Shown: positions 42,780 to 54,752 of the stretch, in pieces
How the letters are laid out: the number at the start of each line of letters is the position of its first letter
How positions within the stretch are numbered: position 1 is the first letter of the stretch
Origin: Alternaria dauci
Taxonomy: Eukaryota; Ascomycota; Dothideomycetes; Pleosporales; Pleosporaceae
Direction of reading: 5' to 3'
DNA: 64,000 bases
Assembly (NCBI RefSeq): GCF_042100115.1
Contig: NC_091280.1
Location: 2,232,001-2,296,000 of the forward strand
Position numbers and translations under genes: made by a program
Notes under the pieces: model-generated
What the model was told of the DNA's origin: nothing
What the model saw: the letters and a program-made list of their open reading frames with translations, nothing else
Databases searched by the model: none

Positions 42780-43821
42780 CTACCAGATACCAGGCAGAAT
42801 CGCATACCTCTTCCTCTTGTACTTGTCGCCAAACTCCTTGCGATACCTCTTCTCCTTCTTCCACGCCCACACACCCATCTGTCCCACGGCCACAATGATG
42901 AAGAGGACGGTGCTCAAGCTCCAGTTGACGAGCGCCACGCCGATCCACGCCATTGCCTCGAACATGTAGTTGGGGCATGTGACGAGATCGAAGCCCAGGC
43001 CCTTGGGGATACCGCGCTCGGTGCTGCCTGGGCGGCGCAGGTTCTTGAGCGTCAGATGCGTGCTGTAGTTGCAGACCTCGCCGATGACAAACAGCGCCAC
43101 ACCGAGGTATGTGAGCAGCGGGTTCGAGGGCCGAGCAGCTGGGCTGTTGGGCCCGTAGCTCCAGTATGCCAGGTTCACGCCTGAGAGCAGCCAGTAGTAG
43201 CCAGAGTTCTTGTAGATGTTCATGATGGGCATCGTGGCGGACGAGAAGCGGTGCACGAAGAGCGTTTCGAACTCGCGCTTCGCAAAGTGGGCGACGCACA
43301 TGAGGAAGGTGAGCTTCTGGAGCTGCGACGGAGGGGCCGAGGTGCCGTAGATGAGGGAGCGGCCAAAGTAGATGAGCGGGTGGATGAGCAGGGGCCCAAG
43401 GTACTCGACGATGAAGACGGTGCGCCATGAGATCTGGGGGCCTGGCACACTGTCAGTCGTCTGTTGGTGAAGAGGCAGAGAGTAGCATACCGAGATCTTT
43501 GACGTCCACAGCGCTCTTGTTACGGAGGCCCGTGTCGTGCACCGTCACGTCCCGCACATTGTTGATTGGCGATCCGTCGCTGCCCTTGGTGACCCTCAAC
43601 CGGTGGATCGAGAACCTCGACGCCTTTGCGATTTCTTCAAAGATGTGGGCGGCCGGGGCATCCGCGGGGACGGTGATGGTCTCGGGGAGGTTCTTGATCG
43701 GACGGCCTGTGGAGGGGTCAATACACATATGTCAGGATGCACTCAATCGGACCGAAGCCGACTCAATGCAACAGGGGAGAAGCATACCACGGGGGCGCAC
43801 AATGAGGGTGAGGTCGGACAT
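42780..43821 (-). CDS. TSC13: Very-long-chain enoyl-CoA reductase (TSC13 type)
   Basis: Exons 43821-43788, 43706-43491 and 43441-42780 give 303 aa; phases fit. The N-terminal ubiquitin-like region (MSDLTLIVRPRG, then IKNLPETITVPADAPAAH) is followed by the steroid-5-alpha-reductase C-terminal fold: QISWRTVFIVEYLGPLLIHP, HFAKREFETLFVHRFSSATM, then a glycine/tyrosine-rich middle and CPNYMFEAMAWIGVALVNWS, ending YRKEFGDKYKRKRYAILPGI. The enzyme performs the last step of the ER elongation cycle, reducing trans-2-enoyl-CoA with NADPH, and feeds sphingolipid synthesis. The multi-pass ER membrane layout and the length are as expected. The first exon is only 34 nt. Confidence 0.95.
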
Positions 43822-44078
43822 TGTTGCGTGCTGCGACGACGACGTGTGCTGTGTGCGGACATTTACCAAGAGGGCATTCGGAGCCTCGGCCTCCCGTTCA
43901 GGCTAGGCTCAAAGGGTTCAGCCACTTCGCCGTTAGGGGAAACCTTGCGAATGAGATTGATCACACAACACCATGAATCAAGGCCTTGGATGTCAGATGT
44001 CTATGCAGAGCAGGCTATATAGTCGCCACCCTTTACACGTGCTCGGCACACGCATCTCTATACGCGCCTTTGCACCGT
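43822..44078. other. Intergenic, 257 bp
   Basis: Promoter of TSC13 and 3' flank of ATE1; both genes read leftward. Nothing else seen. Confidence 0.5.
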
Positions 44079-46174
44079 TCATCCCAACTGCACCACAACC
44101 TGCCACGCAACTTCAGGTCCCATGCCCGCGACCATCTCACCGATGATACCTCTAATCGACTTTGGATTCTTCAATTCGCTGCCGTCCCAAGAGACTAGGT
44201 CCTGCCAGCAGTCAGTACAAAGTCGGCGTCTCATGCAATCAGCTTGCTCACCTGAGCTTCCGCCATCCTCCCACCAACGCGAATGGGCATCGTGGCGAGA
44301 TCAAGTTGCTCTTCGATTTCTTCAGCAGTCATGAGGCCCGGCACCCTGAGTTCAAACAGCGACATGCCCTTGTTGACAGCCTCGCCAGCTTCAGCAGCCG
44401 TCGGATGGGGATAATCCGAGTAATCGTCTTGCTCTCCCTCGACGCCCATCTCCTTCCTGCGGCGCTCCCTAGACATCGAGACATACGGCTTCTTATCCAG
44501 CAGAGCGCGTAGTTCCCCTTCGAGCGGATGCCACTCGTACGTCTCAGGATCCAGAACATGCTGCGTCTTGTAGTCGCCCTTGTACTTCATCTTGACGCAA
44601 GAATGGATGTAGTATCCCATGTAGTAGTACTGGTAGCCGCCCTCGAGCGCCAGCGCAGCTTCTCGTAGCGCGCTCAACTTTCCGAATTGCCACTGCTCGT
44701 AGTCGGAATGATAGAGCATGTAGACACCGCTGACGCAGTGGGGTAGCAGATCGAGTACACCCATCGCAATGAGACGCCCATCGAGCCGGTAGCACTGGTG
44801 GTAGGATCCTAGGAGCTGCTCCTTACCTTCGACAGTCCTACTAGTCTGCTTCAATGGCGATTCGCACAGGAACCGCTTGAAACCGGATTGAGAAATCTCG
44901 TGGGGTTTCTCCTTGTGCACGTTTTGCTGGTAGTTCTTGAACAGCTCATACTTTTCAAGCGTGAAGGCCGCTGGCTCGAGTGTCACCTCAAAACGGTGTG
45001 TGGGCTCAGGTGGCCGTTTGACATTGTCGTATTCCGTCTTGTGAATCTCACGAGTGAGATCAAACGTGTTTTTGAACCGAGCTTTCTCCCTGGTGACGGT
45101 CAGCCCAGTAACACCTCTGCTGTACTGTGACGCACTCTTTCGATATCGGGTAGAGCCTGGAAGCCTCTTTCATATAAGACTCGCCCAGCACATGGTCGTT
45201 CCAGTGGTTGACCGCTTTCCTCTGATCCTTCGAGGGCTTGAACGAGGCTACGGGTAGACTAGTCTCGGGTAAGTCTCTGACAGGACGTTGCTGCAAGCCT
45301 CCCTACCGAATCGTGTAGTGCGGACAGCAGTGTCGCAGCACATCTGGCTTGTAGAAGATGGTACCAGATCTAGAAGCCGCTGTCAGCTGCTATTGTAGGC
45401 ATAGTGCTGTGTGTAATGTGCCGTGCATGAGTGGGTCGTACCTTCTCCAACCGCGGTCCACCAGAAGCTGGTAGACGTCGACGGTCAAGCTTTTCGACGA
45501 GAAGTAGTAACTTGCTCCTAATCGAGTAAGGTCAGTCTGTGCTCTCGGCTCGCAGCCTCATTCCGATTTTCCCCGCTCAAGTTACCAGAGCTCATGATCG
45601 CGACGAAGATGTGCTGTGATGCAATCAATCTCACGATTTTAGATTTACATCATGCAACATCTGGACGTGTATACGAGCCGACGCAGACGATGCTTGGCGG
45701 CAATGCACCGCTCGGGCATGTTAGGAACGGGCAAGACTCAAAGTTCCATGCGACGCGGGGCTGCACGTGAGACAGGTAACCTTAACGGAACATCAAATGC
45801 AGGCGAGAAAAGCGCCGGACGCAAGACTGACGGCCGTTGACGCCCATTGTTCGTGTGAGATGGCTTGACCGCTCTGACAGCGGTATGCAGGCATGACGAT
45901 CCAGGCCACGACCGAATAGGGACGACGATGAAAATCCACGTACGAGAGTTTGCGGTTCTGCTGCCATTCGATGCGTCTTTGCAGTACCCGCACGACTCAC
46001 TACTGTAGCCTGGAAATGGGCGTTAGCAACTCGTTGACGGCCAGGGTCTGCAATGCGACGTCCGTATTGCTGGGAGCATCACAGGTACGTGATGTCCAGC
46101 CAGACAGGCACGAGCCGGAACCCAGGGAAATGGTTGGAGCAGAACATACCGAAGGGCGTCACACTGGACTGCAT
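44079..46174 (-). CDS. ATE1: Arginyl-tRNA--protein transferase
   Basis: Seven exons: 46174-46150, 46009-45944, 45517-45442, 45369-45307, 45258-45136, 45089-44252 and 44201-44079; all phases fit, 437 aa. The N-terminal domain contains VTPFGYSSESCGYCKD, the CGYC site that binds an iron-sulfur cluster or metal in this family, then SLTVDVYQLLVDRGWRRSG, RHCCPHYTIR with the second Cys pair, and FKPSKDQRKAVNHWN. The catalytic GNAT-like domain shows HQCYRLDGRLIAMGVLDLLP, YLYHSDYEQWQFGK-like YHSDYEQWQFGKLSALREA and YYMGYYIHSCVKMKYKGDYK. It transfers arginine from Arg-tRNA to N-terminal Asp/Glu, marking proteins for the N-degron pathway. Unusual: a 426-nt second intron, and a 10-nt alternative first exon inside it. 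Confidence 0.93.
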
Positions 46175-47192
46175 GAGGGCAGCATAAGCGTGGGAGCTGG
46201 TGGGGGTAGTGGTCCGCCGCGGCTTCGAGCGTCGTCGCGGCGGCGAGCAGTGGCAGCCGGAGGGAGAATGAATAATAGCTCCTTGTCCACGCCCACTTGC
46301 TACGGAACAGGGCTCTTGGGGGGACGGTCGGGTGGCAGGCCAGGCGGTCAGCGTGTGGAATGGCGACGGTGGTTCTGGCGGACAGGGACGATCGGTCGCG
46401 GGGTCAACACACACACAATGCAAAGGTTGTTGTATCACGGCGCGTGCAGGGCGCGCAACCAGAGGCTCTGATCAGCGTCTACACGGGGGCAATTGCTCGT
46501 TTTCTAGTGGGCAGTGTGCCCTTTGAATGCCTGTACGTCATCCAGAGGACAGGACAGGCAACAGAGAAAGCTGCAAGCGGCGCGCTGGTCTCGCGTGCCC
46601 CGCCAGCTCCCTATGCAGCGCTGGGACCGTAGACGGCCACTCTCTCGTGCGCCGATAGGTGAGGGTCAGCAAGTCAGTGCCTTGTCTGGCTGCCGTTGAT
46701 TGCAGTTTTGTGCAGCTCTGTGCAGACACCCCGGACAAAGCTCCTCTTGCAGGCGGGCCTTGGCGACAGGCGTGACGCTCCGCGAGCCCTTAGTTTCCAC
46801 GTAAAAAGTCCCTGACCCGGAACCACCTACTAAAACATCCATCCACCATGCCGAACTTCTTTGCTGCTCGCAGGCTCCTTCAACACCCTCAGCCCCGTCA
46901 TCCGCGGGACTGAGCCTCGCTCAGCCCTTTTGCCTACCATACCCTCTCCCCCTTCACACTTGACACTACTCCTTGCCCCCCGTGAAGCCACATACACACA
47001 CACACACACACTCTCTCCCGAGCCACACCCTCGCTGTCTGCTCGGCTGCTTTCCTATTTCACCGCCTGGCTCGCCTCTGCTCTTCCGACCCAGTCCGTTG
47101 TTGAGTCTTGCTGCCGTCGCGTCGAGCGAGTCGCATACAAGCGGTGCCACACATATCTCTGCGCGCCTCCCCCTTGCCGACATTATTTCGAC
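46175..47192. other. Intergenic, 1 kb, divergent promoters, AC repeat
   Basis: Between ATE1 and the Nudix gene. An (AC)n run at 46994-47011 followed by CT-rich sequence probably lies in the Nudix 5' leader. No gene. Confidence 0.5.
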
Positions 47193-47793
47193 ATGGCCGC
47201 TACCCAGCAGCTGTCGATGCAGTCGCGCACCGGTCGCGTGAACCAACGTAAGTCTTGCTCACGAGACCCCACAAAGTCGCATCAAAAAAAATCCAAATCC
47301 CCTTTCCGCGAATTTCCCCATTCCCACACTCACCGCTTTGGGTTTCGGCTGATTGGCGGCAGGCTATGGGTCCCAAGGCGAGCGGCTAGTCGCCGGTGTT
47401 GTCCCGCTTTCCGCCGACAAGTACTACGTGCTGCTCATCCAGTCCACCAAGCGCAACGGCTGGGTGCTTCCAAAAGGCGGCTGGGAGACGGACGAAGCGA
47501 CGGCCCAGGACGCCGCCAAACGCGAGGCCTGGGAAGAGGCTGGCATAATATGCAAAATCAACTACGACCTGGGCCTGATTCCGGAGAAGCGAAGACCCGA
47601 CCAGCTCACCTCGCAGGCCCCAAAGGCCTCGTACCATTTCTTCGAGGCGACCGTCGAGAAGCAGGAGGCGCAGTGGCCGGAGCAGCACAAGCGAAATCGG
47701 AATTGGTTCAGCTATACCGAGGCGCGACAGGCCTTGGCGGAACGGCCAGAGTTGCTCGACGCGCTGGACCGGTGTACCATGCATCGATCATAG
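47193..47793 (+). CDS. Nudix hydrolase, diphosphoinositol polyphosphate phosphohydrolase-like
   Basis: Exons 47193-47247 and 47363-47793 give 161 aa; the intron is 115 nt, phase 1. The Nudix box is complete: GGWETDEATAQDAAKREAWE followed by EAGI, matching GX5EX7REUXEEXGU. The surrounding GERLVAGVVPLSADKYYVLL and the NGWVLPKGGWE lead-in, plus a C-terminal RNRNWFSYTEARQALAERPE, are typical of the Aps1/DDP1 group, small cytosolic enzymes that hydrolyse diphosphoinositol polyphosphates and diadenosine polyphosphates. Length is normal. Substrate assignment is by family resemblance only. Confidence 0.92.
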
Positions 47794-48563
47794 ATGGTTG
47801 ACCGGTGCTTGTAGGTGCGCAGAGCCGCACACAGGCACCACGAGGCATCCTGGGCGCATATCTCATGTCTCAGGCACATGTTCTCATCTTTTCTTTCTTT
47901 CTTTCTTTCCTTCTTCTAATACTGCATCACTACGGCATCTCAAAAGCGTCGGCGGAAACCATAGACATTGGGCATTGTACTGTCTACTCTACATTTGGCG
48001 TTGTGGTCGCTTTTCGAGAGGTAGAATGATGCATTCCCGCTCTTGGGCTACAAGAGCATCGGACCAGCTTGGTTCGCAAACAATGCAATTTGGCTCTGCC
48101 AAACTACAATCTCCGCTCTATTGGTGCGGTCGTCTTTCCGAGTCTCGGCTTTCAAAAGCAATGTACAAAGTTTCGCGTCAGCGACCAAGGCTCGTTCACA
48201 CAACGAGGGCTAATCCACCCCGTACTATCCATGCAGCTATTTGGTCCATAAGCTGCATGCAGATCCGGGATTACCGGGTGGTGGAACTCCTAAAGTATCT
48301 CGCACGGTCTATAACGCTTAGTGATAGACAGAGCTTTGCTGGGAGTATGGTTGCACTAGGACACGGTGTGAGGACACTTGCATTATTTGGATTGAATCCC
48401 GCCCATCCAATTATGCATAGTTTAATTCTTCGTCAACATTAAAGGCAACATCATCACACTGATTACAGCACCACCAGGAACCCCTTAATCTAAGGTCGAC
48501 TCCCGTGAACTCAGCATCGCGCATCAAACCATTCACATCTCATCCCATTCCATCCTTGTCCCA
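47794..48563. other. Intergenic, 770 bp
   Basis: Convergent 3' flanks. A (TTTC)n-like run lies at about 47888-47910. No gene. Confidence 0.5.
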
Positions 48564-50606
48564 TCAAAACGCCGTCCTCCCCGTCTTAACCCTCTTCAAC
48601 ACGCCCTCATCCGCCAACCTCTCAATCATATTATACAGCACAAAATCACACCCACGCTTCACCACCAAATTAATCGTCACAGGCACCATTTCCTCATGAA
48701 ACGTAACATTACTCCTATACCCCACCTGCCCAATCGGCACGGTAAAATCCGCACACCCAAATATCGGACAGATACCCGCGCCCGTGATCCTCGCCCCCGG
48801 CGGCGTAACAGCCAGATACGACGCGTCGGGCGAGTCATTAAGTTCCTTTTCGCGGAACGAGGGGAGGCCGCCTGTGCCGATGTCGTAGAGCATGATGGAC
48901 TCTGAGCAGGACTCTGGCGTTGAATATTGTAGTTCGCGCTCGTACCATTGCACGGCTGTGTTCTTGGTGACGAGCGCTGCGTCGTAGGTTGTTTGGTTCA
49001 CGCGGCTTTCGTTGAAGGTGGACCAGCCTGGGCGGCGCGCGGGGTCGATGGGAGGGAAGCGGCCGTCGAAGAGGGCGGCCCAAGCTGTGAGGAGGGGTTT
49101 GCCGACGACGGTCCACGCAGACCATGTGTTTATTACGCTGGTGGCGGCGTTCATGGTGGTGAAGTTGCTGGCGATGGGGTTGGAGAAGTTTTGGACCGTG
49201 GCGGTGAAGTTGAATTCTTTGACTGTCATGTTGAAGATGCGGGACAGGTTTGCGATGAAGTCTTGCAGAATGGGTTCTGCGGCGCTGTTGTTGAGGGGCA
49301 GGTAGTCGGTTGGGTATAAGATTGTTTTGGGGAATGCGGCGGTGTCTGGGACGGAGAGGGGGGATAGGCCGGTTATGGATACGTCCTGGTAGAGGGAGGG
49401 CGTGTACCAGGCTTTGGAAAACTTGATCCATTTGTACGGGTCGCGGGAGAAGACGCCGGCGGTGTCGGTTGCGGCGCCTAGGGGAATGACGCGTTCGAGG
49501 GATATCATGCCCTGGCTGGGTCGCTGGCCGTATACACCGGCTACTGCGGCTGGGCGTCTCATAGAGGAGCCGGTGTCGCTTCCAATGGCGTAGTCTAGCC
49601 AGTCATATGCGGCGATGGAGCAGCCGCCGCCGGATGAGGAAGCCGAGCACGTGAGCCATCCATCTCCTCTCGGGTTGAATGGGTAGTGCTCGTCTTGCCA
49701 TTCCCAGGGGTTGGCACCAGAGGCGAACTGAGCGAGCTTCTGTTTGCCGACTACGACGCCTCCGAGATCGAGAATCTGCTGTACTGAAGGTGCTGTGCCG
49801 TTCGCGATTGGTGTGATACGAGCCCATGCTTGACTGCCACCGGAGGTTTGCAGGCCTTTGACGTCGTACAGGTCCTTGATTGCGACGCGCTCGCCTGCGA
49901 GGGGTCTGTCGTCGCCCCAGTAGTAGATGCGTGAAGGAACAGGAACCATGGGATCCCAGAATTTGGGCAGGAAAACACCGAGTGGGTTGTGATTGTCTTG
50001 TCCGTCATTCGCGTCGTAGGCGCCGAAGAGAAACGTCCTGTAGGTATCTGGGTAAAGCCGATACACTGTAGCAAATCTCACGGAACCGTCCTCGACAGAT
50101 GCGAGGTATGGGCCAGCGGGAAGCTCGACAGGTGACTGAAGTACCACCTTATTTGCTGAGGCGCCTGCAGTGACCGAGGCGTCTACGAAAAGCATGCTCG
50201 TGTTGAAGGAGGTTGCTAGGTAGTCGACGGCAGAAGCATCCAAGGTCGACTTGACACTCGATGAGAGATAAAGCCCGTCCAGAAAGTCATGGCTAAAGAC
50301 GTCGTCGCCCTCGAGGTACGATGCTATGATGCTCGCTAGAACATCCTTCGTGATAGCGGTCTCGTTGGTCCTGACGACAGTGATCGGAATCGACGTAGAT
50401 GTGCCAGCCGTTGCGCAGCCAGCGCTCGCCTTCGGGTACTTGGTATTTGCCAGGTATGAAACATTCCCCAGCTCAAAAATTGTATCACTATACGGGTTTT
50501 CCAGAACGAAGCTGTAGAGATTCCTCTTGACAACGGGAGCGGCCAAGGCGGAGATGGACGCAAGAGATGCGGTCAGCAATCCGGAGAAGAGAATACGGCC
50601 CGCCAT
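48564..50606 (-). CDS. Secreted amidase-signature family protein
   Basis: Single exon, 680 aa. Signal peptide [20 protein letters not shown] then LAAPVVKR, a possible Kex2 site. An N-terminal extension of about 230 residues precedes the amidase domain, which starts near [20 protein letters not shown] (catalytic Lys). The Gly/Ser-rich region follows with [20 protein letters not shown] and [20 protein letters not shown] (cis-Ser and nucleophile Ser), giving the Ser-cisSer-Lys triad. Many N-glycosylation sequons support secretion. Amidase-signature enzymes hydrolyse carboxamides or esters; the substrate of secreted fungal members with this long N-terminal part is unknown. Length is above the 500-600 usual for the family because of the extension. 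Confidence 0.9.
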   Translation of the reverse strand: MAGRILFSGLLTASLASISALAAPVVKRNLYSFVLENPYSDTIFELGNVSYLANTKYPKASAGCATAGTSTSIPITVVRTNETAITKDVLASIIASYLEGDDVFSHDFLDGLYLSSSVKSTLDASAVDYLATSFNTSMLFVDASVTAGASANKVVLQSPVELPAGPYLASVEDGSVRFATVYRLYPDTYRTFLFGAYDANDGQDNHNPLGVFLPKFWDPMVPVPSRIYYWGDDRPLAGERVAIKDLYDVKGLQTSGGSQAWARITPIANGTAPSVQQILDLGGVVVGKQKLAQFASGANPWEWQDEHYPFNPRGDGWLTCSASSSGGGCSIAAYDWLDYAIGSDTGSSMRRPAAVAGVYGQRPSQGMISLERVIPLGAATDTAGVFSRDPYKWIKFSKAWYTPSLYQDVSITGLSPLSVPDTAAFPKTILYPTDYLPLNNSAAEPILQDFIANLSRIFNMTVKEFNFTATVQNFSNPIASNFTTMNAATSVINTWSAWTVVGKPLLTAWAALFDGRFPPIDPARRPGWSTFNESRVNQTTYDAALVTKNTAVQWYERELQYSTPESCSESIMLYDIGTGGLPSFREKELNDSPDASYLAVTPPGARITGAGICPIFGCADFTVPIGQVGYRSNVTFHEEMVPVTINLVVKRGCDFVLYNMIERLADEGVLKRVKTGRTAF

Positions 50607-51239
50607 GGTGAGCGTGTTGTGGCTGGCACATCTACCAACTTCCAGATCGCCATTGGGACTCTTTTATACACTTCGGGTGTATCACAGCCAATACTGGCTT
50701 GATACCCAAGATAACCGGACATACAGAGATGCCTCTTTTGCTCATGGTAAGCAGTACCACGCTGTTGCCGAAGCTGCTAGTGACTTGGCAAAATGCGGGC
50801 TGCATCTCCACAATCGATGGCTAACCGGATGCAAATCGCCGATTCGTTGCTTATCGCATATCGGATGGTGTTTATAGTCATCGGAATGGCATTCGTTATC
50901 AATCTCTCCGATATGTGCTAGGACGTTGACCTGCGTGTCGGCTGAGATGCGCCGATTGCGCTTCCTCGTACTTCCGGAAATAATGCGGGTACCCCACGTG
51001 CAGTCCTATGGAGTTAGTCTAAACTTCCTATGTGAATCTGCTTCAATCGTTCAGAATGTAATGCGCAACTGAAGGCGATCATCGTAAGTGTGGTTGTGTT
51101 GGTTTGCAATTGAGCTTGTGATGTTCCTTGGGACGTGAACGTGACTGCTCCACAATGACTTCATCTCGGGGAGCTATTTCTTTGATCCGTCAAGAATATT
51201 ATCGTGCGACGACAAACAGCGCATTCCAGCTTCAATATT
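50607..51239. other. Intergenic, 630 bp, divergent promoters
   Basis: TATA-like TTTTATACA at 50662-50670 lies about 55-65 nt upstream of the amidase on its strand. No gene. Confidence 0.5.
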
Positions 51240-53129
51240 ATGAGCATGGATCAAGACTCTGTATCCGTCTACACGAATCACGAACCGGCTTCGCTTCGCC
51301 CCGTTGCCGACCCGCTGACGGTCCTTCCTCCGGAGATCGTGCTCCGCATCCTCGACTTCACACCCGTCTCAGCCTTAGCATCTCTTACCGCTGCATCTCG
51401 CGCCTGGCATCAGTTCATCGACAAAACACACCAAGAAGCCATCTATTCTTCTCCGACTAAGACGTCGCAATCGCATGCGGCCTCTCGACAACCCCGCACC
51501 ACACGCGACTTGTCGTTTGCGGAAGACTACACCAGCTTCTCCAAGTTTTTTGAGAACCTAACATCATGGAAAGATCTTTGTAAGCGACAAACGCTTCTTG
51601 CGCGCAACTGGGCCTCATCGCGACCCGTCACACGACAATCCATTCTGCAGGTCAACAATAATGCAGTATGGCGGTTCAAAGCCGATTTCAAACGTCGCCT
51701 TTTCATATCAACATCGCATGCTGGTGGACTGAGTGTGACTGACATGGACACCGGCAAAATCCTGTGGCAATTACCTTCGGTTCTAGATTCGACTTCTGAA
51801 GATGCCATCAGACCGTATGCGCATCTGGAGTATCAGGATGGAATGGCCGTGTTTGACCGCGAAGGGGATGCAGTGGAGGTCTGGCAAACAGACCAAGAAG
51901 GTACGGCCAGAGGAGAATTTCGACGTATGGCTGTTCTAGATCATGATTGTCAAACAAGAGGATTCCAGCTTTCTTACTGGACACTGGTTGTGGTCGCCGT
52001 AGAGGGCCAGGGCTTCGTGTACGATATGAAGCAGAACCCACCAAAGCTGACTACGCACCTGAAAATCGAAGAAGACGCGGTAGGTCATCTCGATCAGAAT
52101 GAGGACGTGGTGGTGTATTCCATGGGAACACGTGGTTATCATGTGTACGACAAGAAGACTGGAGAGGCCTTGGGTACGCTACAGCCGTCGCAGTGTACAG
52201 AGAAATATCACGTCGAGCCCTTGCCGCCCACCGAAAGCCCTGATTCCAACGCAGCTTTGGCCGCGTTGAGTACTGGTCGCCCGTCGAAACCGATATTCCC
52301 TGCGTCACACCCCAGCAAAAACCGCTTGAAGCCGATTCGACTCGATAAAGGTCCTCTTCCTAGGGCCTCCAGCAGCCCAAACGAACCAGATAACGATGAA
52401 GATGAATGGGGTGCTGGTATGCTAGATCGCGATAGTAACCTTTTCGTGGGCTTCTCCCGGCTTGGCCATGTCTTCGTGTGTTCCGACTTCCGCAGAGCAC
52501 TTGAAGACGGGGCTAAAAGCCTGGCGCATCATAGTCAGATTCTAGAGTGCGAGTCCGATGGTTCAAGCTTCGACCTGGGTGGTTGGCTATCTGTTCGCAA
52601 CCATCGAATCATGTTTGAGATTATGAACAGAGCCTTTGTCGTTGCGCTCGACAGCGAGAATCGCATCAGCGTCAATGAGCAAGCCGCTGGACGGGCACCC
52701 TCATACTGCTACCTTAACAGTTCCGCGCCGCAGCTCGCGTGTCCGATCAGCTTCATGGCGCTGTACGATGATTGTATCATGACGACTTATGCTGTAATGA
52801 ACTGTCCCCCGCAAAGATGATATACAAGAGCTAACAGCGGGCAGACACTAGGTGAAAGGCGCGACGGACCGAACCCGGAGAATATTCGTCTCTTCCCAAC
52901 GAAAGCGATCCGCATCATCAGCCTTGCGCCTGACCTCGAGAGCGGGGATAGGGCGATGAGGGACGTGGAGCATCCAGCATCTGCGGAACCAGCGGAGCTC
53001 ATGGACCCGCCTCACGATATAATGATGCGGTTGTTGTCCATGTTTCGACCTCCTGATGAAGATGATGCGAATGGTTGGCTTGATGCCTTGTCTGATGTGG
53101 ACGAGGATGAAGATGAGGTGCACGCCTGA
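51240..53129 (+). CDS. F-box protein with beta-propeller-like C-terminus
   Basis: Exons 51240-52793 and 52845-53129 give 612 aa; the intron is 51 nt, phase 0. The ATG at 51240 is chosen because it lies just before the F-box (LTVLPPEIVLRILDFTPVSA, then SLTAASRAWHQFIDK, about residues 20-60). A connecting region has SWKDLCKRQTLLARNW. The rest resembles a quinoprotein/WD-like propeller: VWRFKADFKRRLFISTSHAG, TDMDTGKILWQLPS, GYHVYDKKTGEALGTL. Acidic linkers lie near residue 390 and at the very end. It would act as substrate receptor in an SCF ubiquitin ligase by binding Skp1 through the F-box; the target is unknown. Confidence 0.88.
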
Positions 53130-53453
53130 CCTTCGCCGCAGTCATACTTCTGGAACGAAGCAAAGCGAACACTACGAGTCTCTCGACTTTGGAAAGGCAT
53201 CCAGGGGCCATGTTGTCATGATTTAACATCGTCAAGATTTCCATGTCTGCGTGATTGCCCTTCTAGCACGATTGGACACTGGCGGTGGGTCACAAGTCTG
53301 CGAGAGGCACGAAGATGAATAGATATAACTCCCATTGAATGACAAAGTAAGGTTGACTATGTTGAATAATCAACCTTAACAACAATTTAGAACACTGAAT
53401 ACCTCTGAGCACAGCCTCACCCCAGCCCTCTTGTCCCTAAGGATACACCAGTT
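53130..53453. other. Intergenic, 320 bp
   Basis: Convergent 3' flanks. No gene. Confidence 0.5.
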
Positions 53454-53958
53454 CTATCCCTGAGGCCTAACGGGCGGGAGGGTCCTCGACGTGCCTGGAC
53501 AATTGCCATCCCTGCAAGTCTCCGGTAGAGCAGGTGGAGCGACAAAGCATACGTTGGCCTGTGTACCCTCTGGACAATTAATTCTGCCAGCGACGGCCCA
53601 GTTCCCACAGCCTCCCGGATTCAAGCCAATGCGAAGACCACATCCTCGATTTCCTGCATCGGTGATAAAAATGTCAACAGTGCCAGTATCTCCGCCAATC
53701 AATTGGAAGACCCGAATTCTTGGTCCGCCGGGGAGCTGAGCGAAACTACGGGATAGAGTAATTAGTTGATCGGATTCTTATGTCGCAAAGTCGAGAATGA
53801 ATAGAGATATCATACCCTCGCACACAGCATTGCGTGGGCCCTTGGCGAGTTTCGAGGCCCTTCACAGGGACGATCGAGATATCGTCGGGAGCAGAGGCCG
53901 GTGAGCAATAGCCAGCGGCGGCAAGGATTGAAGTAATGATGAATAGATGGAACTTTAT
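53454..53958 (-). pseudogene. Small secreted Cys-rich protein gene with ATA in place of the start codon
   Basis: Two exons, 53958-53816 and 53745-53454, join in frame (intron 70 nt, phase 2) and encode a complete-looking small secreted protein of 144 residues. The signal peptide is KFHLFIITSILAAAGYCSPA; then DDISIVPVKGLETRQGPTQC with a CC pair, and in exon 2 FAQLPGGPRIRVFQLIGGDT, GCGLRIGLNPGGCGNWAVAG and CPEGTQANVC. Eight or more cysteines fit a disulfide-rich extracellular protein. The codon where Met is expected, right before the signal peptide, is ATA, and no in-frame ATG exists upstream. Either a recent start-loss, a non-AUG start, or a missed upstream exon. No family recognised. Confidence 0.6.
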
Positions 53959-54594
53959 GTTTTCAGAGAGAGATGTTGACAGTTGGTGCTCTTTGTTGTG
54001 AACATGAGCTGGAAGATGGTGGTGTCGGAAAAGTTGAGGGTTCAGCAGACTTCTTATACATGATCAGAATTCTCGACTTGAGATTAAGATTTGATCGATA
54101 TCATCACCTGAGATGGCATTTAGAATGGCATGTCAGTGTATCTGACTTCGAGAGAATGCGGTTGCGTGTCTGTAGAGGTTGATCCTGGTAATGTCTTATT
54201 TTTAATATAGTGCTATCAGCACTAACCAAAAATCGAACGACACGTCTAGAAACAAAGGCAAGAATGGATTACGTGTACCTAGTATATACTAAATTACATC
54301 GGGACGGAGAATACCTTCTCCTAAGTATTTGTAGGAACCAGCGGCTTGGACGAGGGTCTGTGTAAGTCCGCATCGTTTGTAGTTAGCGGCAATTTTCTCA
54401 GTGGCCTGTCAGAGAGGAAAGCCTCACTTACTTCTATCATAGGCACAAGATACATGAATTATGCAACACAAATTAGACATGTGTATGCGATGAAGACTCT
54501 AGCTACCTACAAGCTGTGTGGAAGACTGCAGCTGGCCTCAGTGGTCTGATCGTGCTAGATACAAACCTCAGATATACAGTCAGCGGCTGCTTTT

Positions 54595-54752
54595 CTACGA
54601 TTCTACCTGGGTGTACCCATGTACCGGCGTAACTTCGACTCTGTCCACTGGTCGGTCATCAGATGGTACGTGAACTCGCACATGCCAGACCAAGTCGCAG
54701 GGAACGGCGAGATCAGTATCGTACCATTCATTCTCACCCGGCGCAACAGGAA
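54595..54752 (-). pseudogene. Possible exon of a small secreted protein (fragment)
   Basis: A 52-codon frame reads PVAPGENEWYDTDLAVPCDL, VWHVRVHVPSDDRPVDRVEV and ends TPVHGYTQVES before a stop. An acceptor (CTGTGAG) precedes it. A short upstream stretch (54840-54789) reads ASVLPAAVLPVA before a GTAAAT donor but lacks a start codon. It looks like a decayed gene for a small extracellular protein, but this is weak. Confidence 0.25.
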
